This document shows positions 25,432 to 34,875 of a stretch of DNA of 64,000 nucleotides, piece by piece. Origin of the DNA: UBA1756 sp045130235 (GTDB lineage: Bacteria; Bacteroidota; Bacteroidia; Bacteroidales; WCHB1-69). Positions within the stretch are counted from its first letter, which is position 1, and each line of letters opens with the position of its first letter. Location: NCBI GenBank assembly GCA_045130235.1, contig JBGUPJ010000004.1, forward strand, positions 29,407 to 93,406, given 5' to 3'. Made by a program: the position numbers and the translations under genes. The notes beneath the pieces were generated by a model that did no database searches, had not been told where the DNA came from, and saw only the letters and a list, made by a program, of their open reading frames with translations.

Positions 25432-27921
25432 TTATAACTCCACTATGGTTACGCCGTAGCCGCCCAATTCAAGGGCTTCATCAGTGAAGCTGATGACATC
25501 GCGGCGGCGGGAGAGTTGTTCACGGACAATTTTTCGGAGGATGCCGTTGCCTTTGCCGTGCAGGATGCGCACCTGATGGACGCTCAGCAGAACGGCCTCG
25601 TCGATATAGGGTTCCAGCATCGAAACGGCCTCGTCGGCGCGGGCACCCCGCAGGTCGAGTGTCGGGTTGAAGCTGGCTATTTTTTGATTCATCAGCTCGC
25701 TCAAAGAGCCCGTACCCACGATTTTCATGCCATGTTTCTTCACATCCTTGGCCTCTTTCTTGCTGATTTTGGTAAGTTTTTTGAGTGATGTGCGGAACGA
25801 CACCGAGTTGAAATCCACCACCACGTCCTGTCCGTTGATGCTCGATACCTCTCCAACGGTTTGTATATCAACAATAAACACCGAATCGCCGACATGGATT
25901 TCCTTGTCTTCGGGCTTCTTTTCGGTTTTGGGTTGGAGCGGACGGGTATATTTCAGCGGCACGGCGGGTTTGGGACCCTCGTGTTTCTCAAACTGGTCGA
26001 TGTCCTCGCGCATCTTCTCCTTGGCTTTCTCGGCTTCCTTGCGAATGACACGGGTTTTCACAGGGTCGGCCTTGGCTTCCACAATATCCCGTATCGTCTT
26101 TTCAATCAGTTTATTAGCATTATCAACAATCGATATCGCCTGATTTTTGGCTTTTTGTAAAATCTCCTTGCGATGTTTCTCCAACTCGCCAAATTTCTCG
26201 CCATATTCGGTCACCATTTTGGCTAATTGGTCATCGGCGGAGCGTACCATTTTCAGTTTCTCGTCGATTTCGAGTTTCGCAACCTCAATCTCCTGCAATT
26301 TCCGTTCATAGTCGATCTGCGCCGTGCCCGACTTGGCGATGGCATTGTCGATGATAGACTGCGGGAAGCCAATTTTCTGGGCGATTTCGTAGGTGAACGA
26401 GCTGCCCGGGTTGCCCACTTTCAGCAGGTAGAGCGGACGCAGCTGCTGCGTATCGAACAGCATGGCTCCGTTCACCGAGGCGGGGTGCGTGTCAGGAAAC
26501 AGCTTGAGGTTGCCGTAGTGGGTGGTTACAACGCCGAAAGCACCGCTCTCGTAAAATTCCTCCAACACTGCCTCGGCCATCGCCGCACCCAACGTGGGCT
26601 CCGTACCCGAACCGAACTCATCGATCAGAAACAGAGAATTATCGTTCAGATTCTCCAGCATCACCTTCAGATTGCGGAGGTGCGAGCTATAGGTACTCAG
26701 GTCGTTTTCTATCGACTGTTCATCACCCATATCAATGAAAAAATCGGTAAAGATACCCATCTCCGACTGTTCGTCGGCGGGGATAAGCATTCCGCATTGC
26801 AGCATATACTGCAATAGTCCTATCGTTTTGAGGCACACTGATTTACCACCCGCATTCGGACCTGAGATGATGAGGATGCGCTGGTCGTGGTGCAGTTTCA
26901 CTGTCAGCCGCTCAACCTCTTTACCTAACGTCCTGAATTTGAGGAAAAGAAGAGGGTGAAATGCTTTGTGAAGATGAAGAAGAGGAGCGGTTTCGAGATG
27001 GGGCATGCCCGCGCCGAGGTCGATGGCGAAGAGGGCTTTGGCGCGCACGAAATCGATATGACCGACAAGGTCGTGGTAGCTGCGGAGGTTGGGGATGGAG
27101 GCACGGATTTCGTCGGTGAGCTGGGTGAGGATGCGGATGAGCTCGCGTTTCTCAGCATTGATGAGGTCGCGCAGTTCGTTGTTGGCGGCGAACACCTCGG
27201 TAGGCTCGATGAATACCGTCTGCCCGGTGGCCGACTCGTCGTGGATGAACCCTTGGAGGCGGCGTTTGAACTGCGCCTGCACGGGGATGCAGAGTCGCCC
27301 GTCGCGGATGGTCATCTCGGCATCCTCCTTGGCGATACCGTCCTGTTTGGCCTGCACCAGCAGTTTGCGGATGCGGTGGTCGGCATCGTTGGAGATGCGG
27401 ATGATGGCGCTTTTGATACGCCGCAACTCGGGCGAAGCGTCGTCGCGGAGGTTGCCTTTGGGGTCGAGGATGCGGTTGATGGAGGCGAGCAGCTCCTTTT
27501 CGAGCAGCACCTCCTCGCAGCAGTGCCACAGGTGCGGGTACTTGCCGTCGTCGTGGCGCGCACGGAAATAGACCACCACATTCACCACTGTTTGAAGCAA
27601 CGCCCGCAGATCGGCCAGCTCATCCAATTCGATGAAGGTGCCATCGATGGCAATGCGCGATAGCACCGGCAGCAGGTCGTGGCACTCTTGCAGCGGGAAG
27701 GGGTCATCGAGCAAGATGAGTTGCTTGAACTCGTTGGTTTCCAGTAGATTATTCTCCACTTCTGTTCTATCCACGCCACACTGCATAGCCTCCACCTCGC
27801 GGCGGCCCATCGCGCTGACACAACGGGCGGCAAGAAGCTGTCGAATCTGGTCGAAACCTATTTTCTCTTCAAAAGTGGCTGGATAAAACACGAGTATGCG
27901 GTTCTTATTTTCAATCTGCAA
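25432..27921 (-). CDS. mutS2: Endonuclease MutS2 (Smr-domain MutS homologue)
   Basis: 829 residues. The protein opens FYPATFEEKIGFDQIRQLL and lacks the mismatch-recognition domain of MutS1. The core ATPase shows Walker A GPNAGGKS and LFLIDEFGSGTEPT. A coiled-coil stretch (about 515-620) precedes the C-terminal Smr nuclease domain, LDLRGARADEAVSMLEPYID with the HGKGNG loop. MutS2 suppresses homologous recombination and, in some bacteria, rescues collided ribosomes. It is the first gene of a three-gene operon and follows the pnp terminator. Confidence 0.95.
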   Translation of the reverse strand: MQIENKNRILVFYPATFEEKIGFDQIRQLLAARCVSAMGRREVEAMQCGVDRTEVENNLLETNEFKQLILLDDPFPLQECHDLLPVLSRIAIDGTFIELDELADLRALLQTVVNVVVYFRARHDDGKYPHLWHCCEEVLLEKELLASINRILDPKGNLRDDASPELRRIKSAIIRISNDADHRIRKLLVQAKQDGIAKEDAEMTIRDGRLCIPVQAQFKRRLQGFIHDESATGQTVFIEPTEVFAANNELRDLINAEKRELIRILTQLTDEIRASIPNLRSYHDLVGHIDFVRAKALFAIDLGAGMPHLETAPLLHLHKAFHPLLFLKFRTLGKEVERLTVKLHHDQRILIISGPNAGGKSVCLKTIGLLQYMLQCGMLIPADEQSEMGIFTDFFIDMGDEQSIENDLSTYSSHLRNLKVMLENLNDNSLFLIDEFGSGTEPTLGAAMAEAVLEEFYESGAFGVVTTHYGNLKLFPDTHPASVNGAMLFDTQQLRPLYLLKVGNPGSSFTYEIAQKIGFPQSIIDNAIAKSGTAQIDYERKLQEIEVAKLEIDEKLKMVRSADDQLAKMVTEYGEKFGELEKHRKEILQKAKNQAISIVDNANKLIEKTIRDIVEAKADPVKTRVIRKEAEKAKEKMREDIDQFEKHEGPKPAVPLKYTRPLQPKTEKKPEDKEIHVGDSVFIVDIQTVGEVSSINGQDVVVDFNSVSFRTSLKKLTKISKKEAKDVKKHGMKIVGTGSLSELMNQKIASFNPTLDLRGARADEAVSMLEPYIDEAVLLSVHQVRILHGKGNGILRKIVREQLSRRRDVISFTDEALELGGYGVTIVEL

Positions 27922-27950
27922 AAGTATAACATTTTTTTCATTTTATTTAC

Positions 27951-27984
27951 AAAAAAAAGCACCGACAGTCAGCCGGTGCTTTTT
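27951..27984 (-). terminator. Intrinsic terminator of pnp
   Basis: Stem AGCACCG / CGGTGCT (27959-27965 with 27974-27980), followed on the minus strand by eight T residues (A run at 27951-27958 on +). A short T run on the other side makes it potentially bidirectional. It lies 30 bases beyond the pnp stop. Confidence 0.85.
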
Positions 27985-28013
27985 CATATCTAATTTAAGA
28001 TAGTGGCTAATGA

Positions 28014-30263
28014 TTAGCGGCGGGGACCACCCTCGCGGCGCGGACCGTGGCCGCCTTCACGACGGGGACCAGCACCACCTTCGCGGCGGGGTCCACGCGG
28101 ACGTGCTTCGGGCTCCTTATAGCCTTCCGGCTTCGGCAGCAGGGCGCGGCGCGACAGTTTCAGTTTGCCGGTCTTCTCCTCAATGCCGATGAGCTTCACC
28201 TGCACGATGTCACCCACCTTGAGGTAGTTCTCGAGGTTGTCCACACGCTTCCAGTCGTACTCGGAAATGTGCATCAGACCATCCTTGCCAGGAAGGATTT
28301 CGATGAAGGCACCGAACTCGAGAATGCTCTTCACAGGACCTTCGTAAACCTTGCCTTCTTCCGGAACTGCCGTAATGAGCTTGATACGCTCCATAGCAGC
28401 ATTGATGTCGTCCACATTAGCAGCGGCGATGTCGATGATACCGAAGTCGCCCACCTCCTCGATGTTGATGACGGTGTTGGTTTCACGCTGCATCTCCTGG
28501 ATAACCTTGCCGCCAGGTCCGATGACCGCGCCGATGAACTCGCGCGGGATCTGCATCTGGACGATACGCGGAACGAACGGACGGTAGTCTTCGCGCGGCT
28601 CCGGAATGGCCTGATGCATCTTGTCCAGAATATACAGACGGCCTTGACGGGCCTGCTCAAGAGCCTGTGCCATCGTCTCGGAAGAGAGGCCGTTGACCTT
28701 GATATCCATCTGGCAGGCGGTGATACCATCAGCGGTACCGCAAACCTTGAAGTCCATGTCGCCGAGGTGGTCCTCATCGCCGAGGATGTCGGAGAGGATG
28801 GCGTAATTGCCCGTTTTCTCATCGGTAATCAAACCCATAGCGATACCTGCGACCGGTTTTTTCATCTTCACACCGCAGTCGTACAGGGCGAGGGTGCCGG
28901 CGCAGACGGTAGCCATGGAGGAGCTTCCGTTCGACTCGAGGATGTCGCTCACGAGGCGGACGGTATAGGGGAAGCTCGGATCATCGAAAGGAATCATCGG
29001 CTTAAGGGCGCGATGGGCCAGGTTGCCGTGACCGATCTCGCGGCGGCCGGTGCTGCGGATGGGCTTCACCTCGCCGACAGAGAAGGGCGGGAAGTTGTAG
29101 TGCAGGATGAAGCGGCTGCTGCCTTCCACGATGGCGCCGTCGATGGTCTGCTCGTCGAGCTTGGTGCCGAGGGTGCAGGACATCAGCGACTGGGTTTCAC
29201 CGCGGGTGAAGATGGCGGAGCCGTGAGCTGACGGCAGGTAGCCGGTCTCAATCCAGATGGGACGGATCTGGTCGAGCTGACGGCCGTCGAGACGGATACG
29301 CTCATCCAGAATCATATTACGCATGGCGTGGTACTGCACGTCGTGGTAGTAGCGGGCTACCATGTATTTCTTCTCTTCGCGTTCCTCTTCGGGAATGGTT
29401 TCCATGAACTCGTCGAAGATCTGGTCGAAAGCGTCGTTGCGCTCATGTTTGCCCATGAACGATTTGGCGATGGCGTAAACCTTGTCGTAGGTTTCGCGGT
29501 TGACGCGCTCGCGGAGCTCTTCGTCGTTGGTCTCGTGGCAGTATTCGCGTTTCGGGTTAGCTTTTTCCACCTGGGCGGCGAGGTCGAGCTGGGCTTGGCA
29601 CTGCACCTTGATGGCGGCATGGGCAGCGTTGAGGGCCTCTACCATGTCGGCTTCGGAGATTTCCTTCATTTCACCTTCCACCATCATGATGTTGTCGATG
29701 GTGGCGGCCACGATCATGTCGATGTCGGAGCGTTCCATATCTTCCACGGTGGGGTTGATGACCATCTTGCCATCCACACGTCCCACGCGCACTTCGGAGA
29801 TGGGGCCTTCCCACGGGATGTTGGAAACGGCGAGAGCGGTAGAGGCGGCGAGGCCTGCGAGGGCGTCGGGCAGGTTGTTGCGGTCGCCGGAGATGAGGGT
29901 GACGAGCACCTGCGTCTCAGCGTGGAAGTTGTCGGGGAAAAGCGGACGGAGGGCGCGGTCCACGAGGCGGGCGATGAGGATCTCATACTCGCTGGGACGG
30001 CCTTCGCGTTTGAAGAAACCGCCGGGGAAGCGACCCACGGCGCCGTATTTCTCCTGATATTCAACCTGCAAAGGCATGAAGTCGGTGTTTTCCACTGCGT
30101 CTTTCTTGCAGCACACGGTGGCGAGCAACATGGTGTCGCCCATTCTTACAACGGCAGATCCGTCGGCCTGCTTGGCGAGGATGCCGGTTTCGATGGTCAC
30201 TTCACGACCATCGGGGAGCTGGAAGGTTTGCCGAGCTCCTAAGGGTTTATTGGAATTATACAT
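28014..30263 (-). CDS. pnp: Polyribonucleotide nucleotidyltransferase (PNPase)
   Basis: 749 residues: two RNase PH domains joined by a helical linker, a KH domain (GAVIGPGGKVIQEMQ) and an S1 domain (YEGPVKSILEFGAFIEILPG). It degrades RNA 3' to 5' with phosphate. The C-terminal ~25 residues form a low-complexity tail of PRREGG repeats, an Arg/Gly-rich RNA-binding tail seen in some Bacteroidetes PNPases. It is downstream of rpsO on the same strand, the classical rpsO-pnp pairing, but a hairpin separates them. Confidence 0.97.
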   Translation of the reverse strand: MYNSNKPLGARQTFQLPDGREVTIETGILAKQADGSAVVRMGDTMLLATVCCKKDAVENTDFMPLQVEYQEKYGAVGRFPGGFFKREGRPSEYEILIARLVDRALRPLFPDNFHAETQVLVTLISGDRNNLPDALAGLAASTALAVSNIPWEGPISEVRVGRVDGKMVINPTVEDMERSDIDMIVAATIDNIMMVEGEMKEISEADMVEALNAAHAAIKVQCQAQLDLAAQVEKANPKREYCHETNDEELRERVNRETYDKVYAIAKSFMGKHERNDAFDQIFDEFMETIPEEEREEKKYMVARYYHDVQYHAMRNMILDERIRLDGRQLDQIRPIWIETGYLPSAHGSAIFTRGETQSLMSCTLGTKLDEQTIDGAIVEGSSRFILHYNFPPFSVGEVKPIRSTGRREIGHGNLAHRALKPMIPFDDPSFPYTVRLVSDILESNGSSSMATVCAGTLALYDCGVKMKKPVAGIAMGLITDEKTGNYAILSDILGDEDHLGDMDFKVCGTADGITACQMDIKVNGLSSETMAQALEQARQGRLYILDKMHQAIPEPREDYRPFVPRIVQMQIPREFIGAVIGPGGKVIQEMQRETNTVINIEEVGDFGIIDIAAANVDDINAAMERIKLITAVPEEGKVYEGPVKSILEFGAFIEILPGKDGLMHISEYDWKRVDNLENYLKVGDIVQVKLIGIEEKTGKLKLSRRALLPKPEGYKEPEARPRGPRREGGAGPRREGGHGPRREGGPRR

Positions 30264-30357
30264 AATTTTTCGTTTTAATAATTACAAAACAACCACGCCG
30301 TGCGGGTAGGATGAGTCCACAGCAGTGATTGCTTTTTGAATGAAAAGTTCGTGATTC

Positions 30358-30390
30358 AAAAAAAGGCAATTGCAGGAATTGCCTTTTTTT
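30358..30390 (-). terminator. Intrinsic terminator of rpsO
   Basis: Stem AAGGCAATT / AATTGCCTT with a 5-base loop and long A and T runs on both sides. On the minus strand it ends rpsO (14 bases after its stop); it can also stop plus-strand transcription. Confidence 0.85.
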
Positions 30391-30403
30391 GAAGCGTTGG
30401 AGA

Positions 30404-30673
30404 TTATTTTCTCAAACCTAATTTCTTCACAATAGCTCTGTAGCGCTCGATGTCCTGCTCTTTCAGATAGGCGAGCATTTTCTTTCTCTTACCGACGAGC
30501 TGCATCAGTGCGCGCTTGGTACCGAGGTCTTTGTGGTTCTCTTTCATGTGTTCGGTGAGGTGCTTGATTCTGTAGGTGAACAGAGCAACCTGGCTTTCCG
30601 GTGAACCGGAATCGAACTCGTTCTTACCGTTTTCTTTGAAGATGTCTTTCTTTACTTCAGATGTCAAATACAT
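30404..30673 (-). CDS. rpsO: 30S ribosomal protein S15
   Basis: 89 residues, normal length. Conserved S15 segments: GSPESQVALFTYRIKHLTEH, KDLGTKRALMQLVGKRKKML and the ending AIVKKLGLRK. It binds 16S rRNA helices 20-22 early in assembly. A -7 box TACTTTTGC on the minus strand at 30721-30729 and an AT-rich leader precede it. Confidence 0.98.
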   Translation of the reverse strand: MYLTSEVKKDIFKENGKNEFDSGSPESQVALFTYRIKHLTEHMKENHKDLGTKRALMQLVGKRKKMLAYLKEQDIERYRAIVKKLGLRK

Positions 30674-30810
30674 AATTTTCTTCTCTTTTTTAAATTTTCT
30701 AACGTCTTATTTTTCGGGGTGCAAAAGTACAACATTTTTTTAAGATGGCTCACCTCTTTTTCTTATTTTTTTTGAAAAAAACAAAACACCGAAAAATCAC
30801 AAAAAAATCT

Positions 30811-30819
30811 TACTTTTGC
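30811..30819 (+). promoter_or_regulatory. -7 box upstream of the MlaE-like permease gene
   Basis: TACTTTTGC 20 bases before the ATG. It is divergent from the rpsO box at 30721-30729 on the minus strand. Confidence 0.6.
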
Positions 30820-30838
30820 AAACTCAAAAAGTTGGATT

Positions 30839-31582
30839 ATGATCAGGAATTTTTTGGAGACAATAGGCGAGTATTTCATCTTCTTGAAGAAGGTGTTCTC
30901 GAAGCCGCCGCGCACCTCGGAATTTTTCCGCAAGGTGGTGGATGAGATGAATGCGATGGGCGTTGGCTCGTTGCTGATTGTGTGCATCGTGGCGGTCTGT
31001 ATGGGTAGCGTTATCACCACGCAGACGGCGTTACAGATTGAGAGTCCGTGGATTCCGAAGTGGACGCTCGGCTTCACGGTGCGCACCTCGGTGGTGATGG
31101 AACTGTGTCCGACCATCATCACGTTGCTGTTGGTGGGCAACTTGGGGTCGCGTATCACCTCCGAGATTGGCAGTATGCGGGTTACAGAGCAGATTGATGC
31201 GTTGGAGGTGATGGGTATCAACCCGGCCTCTTTCCTCATTCTGCCCAAGATCACCGCCGCGCTTTTTGTCATTCCGATTCTCACCATCATCGCCATCTTC
31301 TTCGCCCTTGTGGGCGGCTACATCACCGTTATTGTCACGCACGTATCCTCCCCCTACGAGTTTTACGACGGACTCACCTCCTATTTCCGCATGTACGACT
31401 TGGTGTATGTGATGACCAAGACCACCATCTTTGCCTTTGTGCTGTCGTCGGTCTCTTCGTTCTTCGGCTATCGCATTGAGGGCGGTGCGCTGGAGTTGGG
31501 TAAGGCCAACGTGAACGGCATCGTGGTGTCGTCGTTCATCATCCTCGTGCTGAACCTGGTGATTACCTCAATTATGCTGTAA
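30839..31582 (+). CDS. MlaE-like ABC permease (phospholipid trafficking)
   Basis: 247 residues with five to six membrane segments and the MlaE signature: RTSVVMELCPTIITLLLVGN, GSRITSEIGSMRVTEQIDAL, EVMGINPASFLILPKI. MlaE is the inner-membrane permease of the MlaFEDB retrograde phospholipid system. The usual neighbours mlaF (ATPase) and mlaD (MCE protein) are missing: the next gene is a convergent acyltransferase. The permease must use subunits from elsewhere, or the operon was split. Confidence 0.88.
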   Translation: MIRNFLETIGEYFIFLKKVFSKPPRTSEFFRKVVDEMNAMGVGSLLIVCIVAVCMGSVITTQTALQIESPWIPKWTLGFTVRTSVVMELCPTIITLLLVGNLGSRITSEIGSMRVTEQIDALEVMGINPASFLILPKITAALFVIPILTIIAIFFALVGGYITVIVTHVSSPYEFYDGLTSYFRMYDLVYVMTKTTIFAFVLSSVSSFFGYRIEGGALELGKANVNGIVVSSFIILVLNLVITSIML

Positions 31583-31600
31583 AAAGCAGACTGTTCTCTT

Positions 31601-32518
31601 TTATTGGGCAGAACGACCCCAGAAGTCGAAAAAGTTGAACCACTGTTCGGGGTGTTTTTTGAGCGTATCTTCCAATGAATGAACATATTGCTGTGCGATG
31701 AATTGGCTGCGGGCGCGCAAGTTCATCGAAGGGTCGGGCTGCGGCAGGAGGTTCACATACCCCTGATAGTGAGCGTGGCGAAGTTTCGCCGACGACAGGG
31801 TCACAACAGGCACCTGCATCTGCGCCGCCAGCAGGAACGAGCCATACGGCAGCTTGGCAGGATGCCCGAAGAAATCCACCTCCAAGGTTTTGGAACTGCC
31901 AAAAATGCGGTCGCAAAGTAAAATCACCACCTCCCCACGGTCCAACGCAGTCTTGATGGCGAAGATGTGGTTGAGGTCGTCGCTGACAGGTATGTCGTTG
32001 ACATTGTGTTGGCTGAACGATTTCCGTCGCTGACCCTGAAGGCTCTCATTCTCTCCTCCAAAGATCACCACATTAAGGGTTTTGGTGTCTTGGCTGAAAA
32101 AATGCCCCATCAGCTCCAGGTTGCCCACGTGCGAGCCGGCCACGATGAACCCGCCTGGCTGCGAGAGCATCTCCTCGAACAGCTGGCGGTTGGTGACCTC
32201 CACCTTAAACTGGTCGCCCCGTCCGGCCATGATGGCGAAACGATCCAACACCACCTTGCCGAAGATAAAGTGGTTGTGTACCGTCATCCAAAAAGATTTC
32301 CACTTTGTAAAGTGATGAATCTCATTAAAATACCAAAAAATATTGCCGAATGCCTTATGGTTGATGACGCAATAAAACGGCACCACAGGGTACAAGAATG
32401 GATACAGCCATTTCACCTTCACCTTCTTTAAAAAAGAAAAAAGAAAACGCTGGCCGAAATTGCCTCCACCCGTCTTACCGCTCCATTGGCGGTTGCCCTG
32501 TGACGAAGAATCAGCCAT
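31601..32518 (-). CDS. LpxL/HtrB-type lipid A acyltransferase family protein
   Basis: 305 residues. The acyltransferase site H-x4-E is seen in GSHVGNLELMGHFF, followed by LNVVIFGGE and, later, VILLCDRIFG and LPYGSFLLAAQMQVP. There is an N-terminal membrane-associated segment (LYPFLYPVVPFYCVI). Such enzymes add a secondary acyl chain to lipid A or to other glycolipids or aryl polyenes, using acyl-ACP. Its ATG overlaps the stop of a dedicated acyl carrier protein gene (TAATG), which suggests that ACP is its donor. Confidence 0.82.
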   Translation of the reverse strand: MADSSSQGNRQWSGKTGGGNFGQRFLFSFLKKVKVKWLYPFLYPVVPFYCVINHKAFGNIFWYFNEIHHFTKWKSFWMTVHNHFIFGKVVLDRFAIMAGRGDQFKVEVTNRQLFEEMLSQPGGFIVAGSHVGNLELMGHFFSQDTKTLNVVIFGGENESLQGQRRKSFSQHNVNDIPVSDDLNHIFAIKTALDRGEVVILLCDRIFGSSKTLEVDFFGHPAKLPYGSFLLAAQMQVPVVTLSSAKLRHAHYQGYVNLLPQPDPSMNLRARSQFIAQQYVHSLEDTLKKHPEQWFNFFDFWGRSAQ

Positions 32519-32760
32519 TACTGGAGCTTGCCTTCCACGTAATCATAGAACTGCACCAGCGTCTTCACATCCTTCATCTCCTCGGGCTTGATCTTGATTT
32601 TGAAATGGCGCTCCACAATGACGGAAATATCTACGAAGTCCAAGCTGTCAATCTTCAGATCTTCTTTCAACAACGCCTCATCCTTCAGCAAAGCGGCATC
32701 AATCTCCAATTCTTCAGTCAAAAATTCATTGACTACGCGAATGATTTCTTCTCTATTCAT
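32518..32760 (-). CDS. Acyl carrier protein
   Basis: 80 residues from the ATG at 32760. The phosphopantetheine serine is in LKIDSLDFVDI, at the start of helix II. It differs from the housekeeping ACP (DSLDFV, not DSLDTVE), which suggests a dedicated role. It is one base downstream of the stop of the exported endonuclease gene and overlaps the acyltransferase start, so it sits in a three-gene minus-strand transcript. Confidence 0.88.
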   Translation of the reverse strand: MNREEIIRVVNEFLTEELEIDAALLKDEALLKEDLKIDSLDFVDISVIVERHFKIKIKPEEMKDVKTLVQFYDYVEGKLQ

Positions 32761-32761
32761 A

Positions 32762-34834
32762 TTATTTAATATTAGTAATGACAATTTTTTGTGAAACTCC
32801 CCCACAATTCACAATATAAGTACCCGAAGAGGGAAGGGGGATGGCGATATCCGGATTGGAATGATAACGCTTAATTACCCGTCCGGTGCTATCATATATG
32901 ACGGTGAGATAGGGACCCAAATAATCGATAAATAGTTCCCCGTTGGCAATTCTGATACCGATAGCGTCCTCTTCAGAAACGGGTTCTTCAATGGTTACCG
33001 TTCCCGGTTCAGTAGGACCAGCGTTGAATGCCACATCTTTGATTTCCCATGCGGGATAATCAATGCCATCGGGTACTTCATAGAAGAAAGCCAATGTAAC
33101 AGCCCCTTGACCGAGGTAGCTGGATGGGATGGAAATGGTGTTGGTTTGCCAGTTCCAGCTGGTGACGGGCCAGTTCGGAATGGTCAGCTGCGCCCACGTA
33201 GCATCATACAAATTACCTGTATAGTCTTTGGAAATCAATAATTTGCAAAAATAGGGCCATGCTGACAAATTCCCATATCCCAGCGTGTGGGTGAAAGTGA
33301 ACGTGGCCGACCGCATGTTGGTGAGGTCGAAAGTGGGACCGACCAGCCAATCGGTGTTGGCACCAGTATTATAACCGCTGATATAGGCGCATTCGTAATT
33401 GGAATAGCCGTACCAATAGCTGTTCCCAAGCACATTCACTGGTTCGAAGCAACCCATCGATGCGGCAAAACTTTCAAAGTAATGCAGGGTGTCGCCGTCG
33501 GCCACAGGATCCGAATCCAGCGTCAGGCCGATGATGATGGGGTCGTGGTCGGAGTAGCGATACATGGTGGTGTCGTCCCCATAATTATAATGTAGCTGAT
33601 ATGGCTCATCGGCGTTGATATGGTAGGGCGCAATCCCTGTGATTTGTTCCGCCATGGTAGCACTGGCAAGGGCGTGGTCAAGATATTCCACCTCATCGTT
33701 GAAGGTGTAGCTATAATCAGTCGGAGCATACCTACTTACCATATTTTCATAACCGTACTCTTCCAATAGGCGCACGGGTTCTTCCATTGTGCCACAATTT
33801 AAGTCGCCCAAAATCAGAATATCTGCGTCGCCATAATAGTTGTTCTGCAATTCGGCAGACAAGAAGTCAATGAGATATGCGGCCTCTTCAACACGGGCTT
33901 CATTGTAATAATTGTTGGTGCTATCACCTCCTGATTTTGATTTGAAATGATTGACACACAATATAAAACGCTCGCCCGTCGCAATTTCCTCGAAGCATTG
34001 TACCAGCTCGCGCCGGTAGTCGCCCGCCCGCATCACGTATTCCGAGTTGCTGGGATGGTAGGGATGCCCAAGGTGAAGTATGGGGCGCAACTTGTCGGTA
34101 CGGTAAATCATGCCCACCTTGATGTAGGTGCTGGTCACGCTGTCGAAATCCTCCACAGCGGCATAGCGTCCCGGGGCAGTACAGGCGTTCAGTCCCTCCA
34201 CAAGCCGGTCGAGTGCTTCGCGTCCCTGCTGTAGCTCCTCCAGCGCATAAAGGTCGGCATCGATGTTGGCCAGTGCCTTCACCGTTTTCAGGTGCTGCCG
34301 TTCAAACTCCTCGTCGCTTCCCGCCCCATAGGTGCCGTCCCATACCGGACAGTAGTACTCGAGGTTGGATTCGCAGACGACCAGTCGCGCGTTGCCCACG
34401 TCGGGACGTTGCGTCGGCCGCTCGTTATTGTCAAAGCTTTGAGGCCCGTCGATGCGGATGTTGCGCTCTCCTGTACTCAAAACAACAGCCTGCAGCTGCT
34501 CAATGGTAGCTCCCAACCGTATCGTGTTGACATCCAGGTTGTAGCAGCGGGCGCTGATGATGGCTGTAGCGTGGCTTGCGGCTATCGAGTCATACTCCGC
34601 GCTGCCCTGTACCGCACACTCCTCCGGCTGGCGCAGACGTTCGTACGACAGGTACAAATACGAATAACTGCTATTGGAATAGCGTCCTACCACATGGAGG
34701 GTTTGATCAAACATTACGGTTTGACCGGCATAGGGTTGCAACGACTGTCCGTTGAACACCACGTGGGTGGTTTGCCCCCAGCAGGTGGCGGAGAGCAGAA
34801 AGATGAACCATAAGAACGCATACTTTTTTATCAT
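32762..34834 (-). CDS. Exported endonuclease/exonuclease/phosphatase (ExeM-like) with type IX tail
   Basis: 690 residues with a signal peptide (MIKKYAFLWFIFLLSATCWG). An N-terminal OB-like region is followed by an EEP nuclease domain: ALEELQQG, FILCVNHFKSKSGGD, ILILGDLNC, YLDHALAS and YSDHDPIIIGL (metal and catalytic Asp/His/Asn residues). A carbohydrate-binding-like beta domain follows (CFEPVNVLGNSYWYGY). The end, VIYDSTGRVIKRYHS and GTYIVNCGG, is a T9SS-type sorting domain. It should degrade DNA outside the cell, like ExeM/NucH. Confidence 0.83.
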   Translation of the reverse strand: MIKKYAFLWFIFLLSATCWGQTTHVVFNGQSLQPYAGQTVMFDQTLHVVGRYSNSSYSYLYLSYERLRQPEECAVQGSAEYDSIAASHATAIISARCYNLDVNTIRLGATIEQLQAVVLSTGERNIRIDGPQSFDNNERPTQRPDVGNARLVVCESNLEYYCPVWDGTYGAGSDEEFERQHLKTVKALANIDADLYALEELQQGREALDRLVEGLNACTAPGRYAAVEDFDSVTSTYIKVGMIYRTDKLRPILHLGHPYHPSNSEYVMRAGDYRRELVQCFEEIATGERFILCVNHFKSKSGGDSTNNYYNEARVEEAAYLIDFLSAELQNNYYGDADILILGDLNCGTMEEPVRLLEEYGYENMVSRYAPTDYSYTFNDEVEYLDHALASATMAEQITGIAPYHINADEPYQLHYNYGDDTTMYRYSDHDPIIIGLTLDSDPVADGDTLHYFESFAASMGCFEPVNVLGNSYWYGYSNYECAYISGYNTGANTDWLVGPTFDLTNMRSATFTFTHTLGYGNLSAWPYFCKLLISKDYTGNLYDATWAQLTIPNWPVTSWNWQTNTISIPSSYLGQGAVTLAFFYEVPDGIDYPAWEIKDVAFNAGPTEPGTVTIEEPVSEEDAIGIRIANGELFIDYLGPYLTVIYDSTGRVIKRYHSNPDIAIPLPSSGTYIVNCGGVSQKIVITNIK

Positions 34835-34875
34835 CTTTCGTGAAATTTTGTGGGATTTATTTGATAAATATTGGA

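Noticed and set aside
29328..30242. Long open frame opposite pnp (and similar ones opposite iorA, clpC, mutS2)
   Set aside because: These mirror the codon bias of the real gene on the other strand, have His/Val-rich low-complexity products and no recognisable domain.
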